Assembly: GCA_017450685.1 (NCBI GenBank) | Contig: JAFSTB010000020.1 | Coordinates: forward strand, 1-64,000 | Origin: Paludibacteraceae bacterium | GTDB taxonomy: Bacteria > Bacteroidota > Bacteroidia > Bacteroidales > Paludibacteraceae | Length of the DNA: 64,000 bases | Reading direction: 5' to 3' | In this document: positions 1 through 8,300 of the stretch, piece by piece | Numbering within the stretch: the stretch's first letter is position 1 | Layout of the letters: the number at the start of each line of letters is the position of its first letter | The notes under the pieces: model-generated | Databases searched by the model: none | What the model saw: the letters and a program-made list of their open reading frames with translations, nothing else | What the model was told of the DNA's origin: nothing | Program-made: the position numbers and the translations under genes

Positions 1-96
1 AGTGGTAGCGCAGAACCGGGCGGTAGTTTAACACCAAAAAACAGACGGATAATGGCAGGCGGAAACGAAAGGACAAAGCCAAATGATTTTAGTTGA
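1..96 (+). CDS. 3' end of a surface-protein N-terminal cassette (partial)
   Basis: An open frame enters from the left edge and stops with TGA at 94-96. It reads SGSAEPGGS and then about 20 basic, unremarkable residues. The first codons contain the same 19-bp sequence (4-22) that lies inside the two surface-protein genes at 1715-2275 and 2376-9986, again read as GSAEP in frame. The sequence after the site resembles that after the site of the minus-strand cassette (ccg-gcggtag-t-aa, then ccaaaa), and both frames end soon after. I infer that this is the end of another short N-terminal cassette whose body lies left of the window. The family cannot be named from this fragment. Confidence 0.5.
   Translation, partial: SGSAEPGGSLTPKNRRIMAGGNERTKPNDFS
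4..22 (+). repeat. 19-bp GSAEP site, copy 1
   Basis: The sequence ggtagcgcagaaccgggcg is identical to copy 3 (2919-2937, same strand) and differs by one base from copy 2 (1723-1741, opposite strand). All three copies are read in the same frame as GSAEP. See the finding on the invertible N-terminus. Confidence 0.85.
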
Positions 97-306
97 TTGT
101 ATTAAGTATTTCAAATATCACTTCCTGTAAGTTTTAAGTCCGGCAGCAACAGACTATATAAGTCAAAAGGACAAGTTATTTCTGTTTCGTTGAAAGCCAC
201 AGCACTATAAGCAACCATTTGCAGCGCGTAGGCTATCTTGTCAAGTATCGATGTTATTTGATGTATTGACATAATAAAAGTTTCCTGCCATAACCGGCCG
301 GAAACT

Positions 307-326
307 TGTAGAGTATAAAAAAGAAA
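307..326. repeat. Short inverted repeat, left arm
   Basis: The 20 bp tgtagagtataaaaaagaaa, lying just after the end of the toxin remnant, recur inverted at 893-911 with one T fewer. The two arms enclose the toxin remnant and the 72-bp leader repeat. The origin is unknown; it may mark an inverted duplication or a rearrangement boundary. Confidence 0.55.
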
Positions 327-573
327 TTATCGTATATTGGGAACGAAATCCAACCATTGTTCCCTATAGAAAGCGAACCATGTCTTCCTCTGTTTTCCAT
401 TTCTTGACCAGTAGCCCTTTGTTTCGGTAGGCAACAATCAACTCCTTGACTGATTCAACGCTAATGTACAAGACATTACCATAGTCCTCAAGTATTGCAT
501 ATACATCCCTGTCAAGCGAATCCTTATCGCTGACCATAAACACGAAGATGTTGGTATCAATCAAGTATCGCAT
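327..573 (-). pseudogene. PIN-domain (VapC-like) toxin, internally deleted and frameshifted
   Basis: The frame starting at 573 reads MRYLIDTNIFVF and continues through the first half of a VapC-type PIN ribonuclease, up to KTEEDMVRFL at 364. The acidic metal-binding start (LIDTN) is present. A different frame then supplies FYREQWLDFVPNIR, which looks like the family's C-terminus, ending with TAA at 327-329. About 50 residues of the middle, including the usual second group of acidic residues, are missing at a junction near 360-370. Family members are about 125-135 residues, so this is best read as an inactivated toxin gene. It lies downstream of the leader repeat at 710-781, which carries a minus-strand promoter. 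No intact antitoxin gene is visible upstream, although a short open frame ends in TAATG overlapping the toxin start. Confidence 0.7.
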
Positions 574-709
574 TACAAGAACAATGTTGGGGCATTAACA
601 ATAGCCTGTCCGTTAAGACTTGTTAAATACGCAAAAAAGGATTGACTTTTTTCTCAGTTTGTTTTTGCTCTTCGATAAGAATAAGTTTTAATGAGTTTAA
701 CTCTTATGC

Positions 710-781
710 CTTCTATATAACAAATATGTTATTATCAGTTTTTGTTTTGGTTGCGGGCGAGGACGACCGCGCTCCAAAAGA
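710..781 (-). repeat. 72-bp promoter-leader repeat, copy A
   Basis: This stretch is the reverse complement of 10108-10179 with one mismatch (position 726). The similarity continues more weakly into a promoter-like element, caaaaggta at 788-796, which on the minus strand reads TAccTTTTG, one base longer than the consensus. The element would drive the PIN toxin remnant at 327-573. Copy B precedes another toxin-antitoxin locus. The two copies are about 9.3 kb apart in opposite orientation and enclose the giant surface gene. Confidence 0.85.
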
Positions 782-796
782 TGCCTGCAAAAGGTA

Positions 797-1056
797 CGGC
801 AAAAATTGGAAATACGTATTGTTTTGATAAGGAAAAGTCTGATTTGTTTACAAAACGCAAAGAGTTTTTGCAAAAGGAAGTGACAAACACCCTTTCTTTT
901 TATACTCTACATTACGTCAAAGATCGTTTTATATCATTGGCTTTCGCCATCTATTGAAGGCTTATGCCTACATATCTTTTAGTGGCTTGCGGAGTACTTA
1001 ACCTTCCGCAAAACGTACATTGACATATTGGATTACCGTAATTTACTTTTGGAAAA
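797..1056. other. Stretch without a supportable gene
   Basis: Only short frames with no recognisable sequence are present. It contains the right arm of the inverted repeat (893-911) and the left copy of the direct repeat that borders the ATPase remnant (1043-1060). It looks like decayed or rearranged DNA. Confidence 0.5.
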
Positions 1057-1060
1057 GTGA
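1043..1060. repeat. Palindromic direct repeat left of ATPase remnant
   Basis: The sequence ttacttttggaaaagtga is nearly repeated (one base shorter) at 1484-1500. The core acttttggaaaagt is itself an inverted repeat. The two copies border the DUF4143 fragment at 1057-1446 almost exactly. Confidence 0.65.
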
Positions 1061-1446
1061 TTATTGTTATTAAGTTGCTACATCTTATGGAGAAAGCAGG
1101 ATTATTGATGCCCGTTAATAAAGAAAGTAACAATTACAAAACGCTTTCCCGTCCCGACAAGATTTATCTTAATAACGGGAATCAGATGTATGCACTAACC
1201 AGCATAGTGAACGAAGGTACACTACGAGAGACGTTCTTTGTTAACCAATTGCGTCCGGTACATCAAATAGTACTGCCCGTTCACGGTGATTATTTGGTTG
1301 ATAACAACTATACCTTTGAAGTAGGATGTGCAAGCAAATCATTTGACCAAATAAAAGATGTTCCTAATAGTTACTTAGCATTAGACGAGATAGAATACGG
1401 AATAGGAAATGCTATTCCGTTATACCTATTCGGGTTCTTGTACTAA
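1057..1446 (+). pseudogene. C-terminal fragment of an AAA ATPase with DUF4143
   Basis: The 129-residue frame matches the end of the widespread Bacteroidales ATPase/DUF4143 family: a segment like KIYLNNGNQMYAL, then GTLRETFFVNQLR, then YTFEVGCASKSFDQIKD, and the typical ending IPLYLFGFLY. The Walker A and B motifs and the DNA-binding-like middle are absent, so only about the last third of a roughly 380-residue protein remains. The start at 1057 is simply the first ATG of the frame; I see no normal promoter. The fragment is bordered by the palindromic repeats at 1043-1060 and 1484-1500. The residues usually seen as EVGGKNK read EVGCASK here. Confidence 0.75.
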
Positions 1447-1483
1447 TTGAGGAATCTTATTAGGGGATGTGACAACTTACAAT

Positions 1484-1500
1484 CTACTTTTGAAAAGTGA
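1484..1500. repeat. Palindromic direct repeat right of ATPase remnant
   Basis: The sequence ctacttttgaaaagtga is the second copy of the repeat at 1043-1060. The following stretch to 1714 contains a small hairpin (aagcgg...ccgctt near 1515-1547) but no gene I can support. Confidence 0.6.
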
Positions 1501-1714
1501 CTATGCACAAGCTCAAGCGGTAATCCACACAAGCAGCAGGGTTGCCGCTTGTTGTATATATGTCAATACGTCAATGAACGCTACGCGATATACTGATCGC
1601 TTAATCGTGATGATATGAAACGCCGGCTGTCAAGCCGAATCACCTATGGTCTTTGAAATAGTGAGAATAATTAACAAACCACCCAAACCTTTGCTTTAAG
1701 TCTCCTTTTGGCAT

Positions 1715-2275
1715 TTATCTACCGCTCGGTTCTGCGCTACCGGAAGAAGCAGCAACTACTTGTATGGAGTGGCAATAAACGCGACCTTTACTTTGGGTAA
1801 CAGATTCAATCTTAATACCTTTTATCGTTTTCTCAGAATCAAGAGTAACATCATAAGAAGCGATACTACTTGTCAAAGTATTCAAAGTTTGTTCTCTGGT
1901 AGTGTTCTCTGTGTAGGTTACAGTAACTTTCATTGTTTTGCTTTCATCATAATAAGCAGCATTAACCACAATTTTTTCGGCTTTAACTTGACCAATGTTT
2001 TCGCCTGTTGCTTTCAGTGTTATGTTAACATAACCTACAGCTTTTGACGATGCAAGTTTAACACCAAAGCCCGATTTTGCTTGATATGCTTTAACAGCAT
2101 CTATGCTTTGGACATACCCACTACTGCTGCTTATTAAATCAGCAATAGCAGTTTTTGCAGAAGTGCCATCATCACCTCCGGTGTCTTTGAAAGAAATGGT
2201 GTAGTCAGCCCACACGTTACCTACGCTAATGCTAAATAGCATCAGAAGAGAAAGAAAAAATCTGATTTTCTTCAT
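1715..2275 (-). CDS. Short N-terminal cassette of a secreted surface protein (alternative, apparently silent)
   Basis: The 186-residue product starts with a clear signal peptide (MKKIRFFLSLLMLFSISVG, cleavage after VWA) and continues as one beta-rich domain ending GRVYCHSIQVVAAS. It then reaches GSAEP and stops after only three more residues (SGR). The GSAEP codons (1741 downward) are the 19-bp site shared with the giant gene at 2376-9986, in the same frame and after a nearly equal length (178 versus 181 residues). The gene is divergent from the giant gene and shares its leader by a 20-bp inverted repeat. On its own it would be a small secreted domain lacking any sorting tail. I infer that it is the unselected N-terminus of an invertible gene. 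An independent small protein is the alternative. Confidence 0.75.
   Translation of the reverse strand: MKKIRFFLSLLMLFSISVGNVWADYTISFKDTGGDDGTSAKTAIADLISSSSGYVQSIDAVKAYQAKSGFGVKLASSKAVGYVNITLKATGENIGQVKAEKIVVNAAYYDESKTMKVTVTYTENTTREQTLNTLTSSIASYDVTLDSEKTIKGIKIESVTQSKGRVYCHSIQVVAASSGSAEPSGR
1723..1741 (-). repeat. 19-bp GSAEP site, copy 2 (inverted)
   Basis: On the minus strand it reads ggtagcgcagaaccgagcg, one base different from copies 1 and 3. It is inverted relative to copy 3 at 2919-2937. The midpoint between copies 2 and 3 (2330) falls within the 100-bp intergenic region of the two divergent genes. Confidence 0.9.
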
Positions 2276-2290
2276 AAGATTAAAAATTTA
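2271..2290. repeat. 20-bp inverted repeat at divergent start codons, left arm
   Basis: The bases ttcataagattaaaaattta are the reverse complement of 2361-2380 with one mismatch. Each arm contains the ATGAA start of one of the two divergent surface genes and its A/T-rich leader. The arms enclose 70 bp that must hold the promoter or promoters. Confidence 0.8.
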
Positions 2291-2360
2291 TGTTTGTTAT
2301 TATTCTCATTATCAAATCATAATAGCACATCAATAGTAAGAACACAAACAAATCACCAAA
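2291..2360. promoter_or_regulatory. Divergent intergenic region between the two surface cassettes
   Basis: These 70 bp lie between the arms of the 20-bp inverted repeat. No exact TAnnTTTG is present on either strand. The closest match is on the minus strand (tatgatttg, one base too long, with TTTG upstream at a wide spacing), which would point at the short cassette. The orientation of transcription is therefore uncertain. Confidence 0.35.
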
Positions 2361-2380
2361 TAAATTTTTAATTTTATGAA
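2361..2380. repeat. 20-bp inverted repeat at divergent start codons, right arm
   Basis: The bases taaatttttaattttatgaa match the reverse complement of 2271-2290 at 19 of 20 positions. The arm includes the ATG of the giant gene at 2376. Confidence 0.8.
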
Positions 2381-5300
2381 ACACTTAAAATTCTATCTTG
2401 CATTGTTGATGCTTGTCAATATAGGCATTAGCAGTGTGCAAGCGACTGATCCTGCAGTTGATGATGTCATCTTCAAGGAGGAATTCACAGTCTCTTCGGC
2501 AACAAAAGCAAATGTCTACAACTTTGCAGGCACAACTACTTGGAGCGGTTCAAAAACAGGACTATCGTATGTTAGTTCTAATACGAGCAGCGAATTGCAA
2601 ACAACAACTGCCAATCCGATAACAACAGCGAATTTCTTTTTTGTTAAGACTGCCGCTTCTTCACTTACGATGTCAGGTATTGCTATCCCAGCGAATGTAA
2701 CAGAGGTAACTATTAGTTTTCTAAGCAATAAAACAATTGTTACCTGCGACTATTCATTTACCGGCAGTAACTATCAAAGAGGTGTTACAAGCGTCAATGG
2801 TACTGCAACATTTGATTTAGATGTAACTAATCAATCATCATTGTACCTACAATTTAATAAATCAGGAACATCGAGCAATGCCCGTATAGATGATGTAACA
2901 ATAAAGGTTAAGACTATTGGTAGCGCAGAACCGGGCGTTTCTTTGGATTACATTGCTATTACGGGAACTCCGAGCAAAACTTATGAACAAGGGCAGTCGT
3001 TTGATCCGACCGGTTTGACGGTAACGGCATATTATGACGATGAAACAGATGCTGATGTGACAGGTAATGTAGAATGGTCTTTTAACCCTGCTACATTTAC
3101 TGTTGCCGGAGAAAATAAATCCGTTACCGCAACTGCTACATATCAAGAGAAAGAAGCGAGCGAAACTTACAACGATATTACCGTTACTGCTCATGTCGTT
3201 ACTGCGGGAACGCATAACGTAACATTGAATAATGCACTTTTTGGATCTGAAGCTGCAGGTTCTCTTAGTGGAGATGCACTGCATGATTATACAGGTCAAC
3301 AGAATGACATTACATTCAATTATGTAAAAGGCTTGGGATCTAATATGTATATGAATGCCAGCCAGATAAGACTATACAAAAATATTACGTTAGTCGTTTC
3401 TGTTCCAGCCGGATTCAATATTACGGAGGTTACCGGTCTGGTTGCAAACATTGCCGCCAATAACGGTAGTATTTCAAACAATACATGGACAGGCAAAAGC
3501 AATTCTATAACATTCTCATTCACAGCATCATCTGGAAATGCTCAGTTAGGAGCTATCTCTGTTACCTACGAGGCAGTTGCTCCGGAAGTGACGGTTGACC
3601 CGAGTTCGTTGAGTTTTGATGCAAAGCAGAATATTGCTGTAGATGGCAAGACGTTTACGCTGACAGGTGCAAACTTGACAAGCGGTTTGACACTTGCTGC
3701 TTCTGCTGGATTTAATGTTAGCCTGGAATCTATCACGGCTGCTGACGCAATGGCACAAGGTGGTGTGGAAGTGACGGTTACTCCGGCTACTCCGACTGCA
3801 ACGACTACTCCGGTAGAGGGTACTGTTACCATCAGCGGTGGCGGTCTCACTTCCGATGTAGTTGTTAACCTGTCTATGGCTGTTACTCCGACTTATCTGG
3901 TGGCTATCGCAGTAAACGATGGCGATATGGGTTCGGCTACTCTTAACGGCGGTACCGCTTCTATCTACGTAACGGATGATGAAGAGATTGCTCTTGTAGC
4001 TACTCCTGAATCGGGACACGAGTTCGTTAACTGGACGGTTTCGGATGACGATATCGTTTTGGATGATAAGAATGCTGCTTCTACAACCGCTATGGCTGGT
4101 GCAGCAGGTACAATCACCGCTAACTTCCAAGCACAGGCTTGTACAGGTCTTGCTGCTCCGGTTCTGGATGATGTAACAACTACTTACCAGAGCGCAACGA
4201 TTGCATGGGAGACTGTTGCTAATGCGGATGGTTATGTACTGAATATTAAGAAACACGAAGGTAATGTAGCTGTCGTAACAGATGAGTTGATTGTTGCTCC
4301 GACCGTTTCATTTGAGAAGACCGGTCTGGCAGCCAATACGCAATATGACTATAGCGTAATGGCAGTTGGTGATGGCACTGCTTATTGCGATGAGAGCAAC
4401 CCAACATTGGCTGGAAGCTTCACGACGAATGATTATCCTTCGGTAGCTGTGACATACAGCGAGAATAATAACAGCGTAAGCGGCGGATCTAAGAAGATTA
4501 TGACTCCGTTTGCTTTGCCGGATGAGGTAACCAATGAAATTAGCGGTAAGACCTTTGTTGGTTGGACCACCAAGTCTGACTTTGAAGATGGCGATAAGAG
4601 CGACGAAGAGACTTACTTTGCTAAGGGTGCAAACTTCACTATCCAGAGCAATGCCGCTGTAACACTGTATGCAGTTTATGCAACGGCAGCAGGTGGCGCA
4701 GGTAGTACATGGGTAATCAACAAAGACAACTTTAGTACTGTTAGCACCGGTTCGGGTTATGCTCCTTATAATGGAGACCATACAGAAGATGATATCACGT
4801 ATAATACGAACCAAGTAATGCTCCAGAGCCAAAAGGTTCAGTTCCAGAAGAATAACGGAGTAATGTACAATAAGACTGCTTTCGACGCAGATATCGTGTC
4901 TATTGCCATTGATGGTATTGATGCAAATATCACGGTTTATGAAGGTGCAGAAGAGATTTCTACCGGAGGTACATCTATTACATTAGCAGACGGCGTATAC
5001 CCGTTCTCGTCAGGTAAGCGTTACTTCCGTATCCAGATGGGTAATGCGACAGGAACTGCAACTTCCATCACTGTTAACCTTGCCGGTGCAACTTCTTATT
5101 CTGACTATGTTATCAGCGGTTCTGCCGCTCTTCCTGTACTGGGTGCTCCGACGGGCTTGACGGCTGGTACGTACTATGAGGCGCAGACCATTACGCTGGC
5201 TGCGACCAACGATGCGGACATCTACTATACAGAGGATGGTAGTGAGCCGACAACGAGCAGCACGAAGTACACAGCTCCGTTCACAGTAGATGCTACGAAG

Positions 5301-8300
5301 ACCATCAAAGCAATTGCTGCTAAAGAAGGCTTCGAGAATTCACCGGTGGCTGAGGCTACTTATACTTTCGGTACTGTATTTGCTTCGGTAAGCGCCTTGT
5401 ACACTTATCTGACAGAGAATGATAATCCGACAAACTTGAATAATGTAAAGGTTACGGGTCTTGTAAGTCGTGTTACCGCGGCATGGGATGGAAGCAAGCT
5501 TACCTATTACATCTCTGACAATGGTAAGGCAGAAAACGATTTACAGATGTATCGCGGTGTTGGTCTTGAGGCTGACCAAGTTAAAGTAGGTGATCAAGTA
5601 ACGGTTACCGGTAACTATGTTCTGTATAACAGTAACATTCATGAGTTTGCTGCAGGCAACACGATCGTTGCTCGTACAGCCGGTGCGCATGCCTCCTATG
5701 AGATGGTTGGTGATTTGACGCAAGATCAATTCGAAGATGGCGCAACGTTCGCGGATAGCTACATGGCTAACCTGAAAGTGAACGATGTTTACAATACAGG
5801 TTACAAGGCAGAAGTAGATGGCGTAACGTTCACTGCAAACAAGACTACTTTGGCAGTAGCAGACGAAACAATCCATATTACCGCTACCAAGGACGAAGAG
5901 ACTTTGGCAGAGAAAGATTTTGAAATTCATGTTTCGGCTGCTTATATGGTAAGCTTCGAACTGAAAGCCGGTTACAAGACAGAATACTTTGTTGGTCAGA
6001 CATTTGTTAAACCGACCGTAGTAGCTACTCTTTCAGACAACAGTCACGTTGAGGCTGAGGCTACCGAGTGTACGGGTTATAACATGAATGAGGCTAACAC
6101 CTATGATGTAACCGTATCGTTCACATACGGTGCGATTACAATCAATGATGTACAATACCAAATTACCGTTAAGACAATTGCTAATGACTTAGCAACAGCT
6201 TATACGGCTTCGGTTGCAAAAGACATTATCGAGAATGTATATGCAAGTACTACAGAGTCAACATACGATGTTTATGTAAGCGGTAAAGTTATCGCGGATG
6301 CAAATAATAGTGGTACATACTTCATTTCTGACGATGGTACTGATGCTAACAAGGTTCAGATCTACCAAGGCAAGTACTTTGATTCCTCTGTTTCTGCAAA
6401 GAGCAATGTAAAAGCAGGTGACGAAGTGGTCGTTAAGGGTCATATCCTTGTTTATAGCAATGCGGCAGAGATGAAGGCTACGACCGTCATATCTCAGTTC
6501 CGTACGCCGGAGTTTACATTCGCAGACATCGTGGAAGGCGATGAGTTTGAAGCCAACATCTCCGAAGATTTGGCAGTTGTTCCGACAGCAAACAGCGGTG
6601 ATGCTGAGTTTACGCTGACAAGCGGTAATACAGATGTAGTGACGATTGTAGATGGCAAACTCCACGCTGTAGCAGAGGGTGACGCAGTGATTACGGCTAC
6701 CCGCGCAGCAACGGCTAATGAGAACGCACTGAACTACAAGAAGGCTACTACTACCTTCAACGTTCATGTAATTGCAGAACGTGATCGTTACACGGTAAGC
6801 TTTGACGCTGACGGTGGTACGGGTACAGATCCTGTTATTGCTAACCAGTTGCCTGGTGCAACCGTTGACCTGCCTGAGAATCCGTACAGCAAGGAGAGCA
6901 GCGCATTCGTCGGATGGGTTGTCAATGACGGTGCAGTAGAAATTACCGATGGACAGTTCACTATGCCGGAAGGCAATGTAACTATCAAGGCTACGTGGAA
7001 TGTGGTTGCTACTTGCGCTATCTCGTTTATGGTTAATGGTGCAGAGGTGGCAACGGCTAACGCTCCGCAGACGGCTGAGTTTAGTTTGGCAGGTGTTTCT
7101 CACCCGACTGTTCCCGGCTTCACCTGGGAAGGCTGGTCTGAGACCGAGCAAGCAGAAGAAGTTGAGAATGCTCCGGCAATGATTACTACCTACACTCCGG
7201 AAGCCGGTGAGGCAACGAAAGTGCTGTATGGTATTTACAGCCGTTTGGATAATAGCAGCGCAAGCTACGGCAACTACATCAAGGCAACTGTTGTTGCAGA
7301 AGGCGACTACCTGATTGTTTGCGAAAATCAAAATGTTGCATTTGATGGTTCATTAACTACGCTGGATGCTGTAAGTAATACACAAGCAGTTGCTATCAGC
7401 GAAGGAATCTTGACACTTACCAATGCTGACAATTATGTATTTACTATCGCAGCAAAACAAGGTGGTTACAGCATCAAGTCTGCAAGCGATAAGTATATTG
7501 GTCAGGGAAGTGACGCTAATGGATTAGCATCTGCTGCAACCGATAATTATACGAATAGTATTAGTATCACTGATGGTGATGTAGATATTGCATCTTCGAG
7601 TGCACACTTGCGTTATAATAAGGCAAACAACCAGACTCGCTTCCGTTACTTCAAGTCAAGTTCGTATAGTGGTCAAGAAGCTATCCAACTCTACAAGAAG
7701 GATAATGGCGTTACCTACTACACCTCTTCGCCGGTAGAGAAAGTGACGATTACGTTTGATGCAAACGGTGGTGAAGGCGGTTGCCAGAATGCTATTATCA
7801 ACAAGGGTAGTCAACTGACTATCTGCGCTGAGGCTCCGACGAAGTCGCACAGCGAGTTCGCAGGCTGGAAGAACGGCGATGATGTATATGTAGCAGGTCA
7901 GGCTTACACCTTCGATGCTGACATTACGCTGACCGCTCAATGGGATGCCGCTGCAACATATACAGTAACATACGTTGCTAATGGCGCAAACGGAGACGTT
8001 CCGACAGAGGTTGCTCAATATGCAGGTGATGAATTTACTATTGCAGCAGCAGGCGAATTAGAGAAAGCCGGTTATACTTTCGCCGGTTGGGAATATAATA
8101 ACACTATCTATGCAGCAGGTGAGAACTTCACTATGCCCGCCGAAAACGTAGTATTAACTGCTCAGTGGAAAAATGAGGCTCTGTATAAGATGCATCTGCT
8201 GACTTCAACTGCCGAAATGGTTTCAGGTATGAAAGTCGTACTCGCATATCAAGATAGCGAAGATGAGAGCAAAAACGCACTCAATGCAGATATTACGGGT

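Noticed and set aside
574..709. Possible antitoxin or XRE remnant upstream of the left toxin
   Set aside because: Short frames (LNSLKLILIEEQKQTEKK, and another ending in TAATG at the toxin start) are suggestive but too short and without a start codon to support a gene.
951..1133. 60-codon minus-strand frame
   Set aside because: Overlaps the ATPase remnant; no family resemblance or start signals.
3546..7331. Long antisense open frames inside the giant gene
   Set aside because: Composition is Cys/Arg-rich with no start signals; these are shadows of the strongly biased codons on the plus strand.
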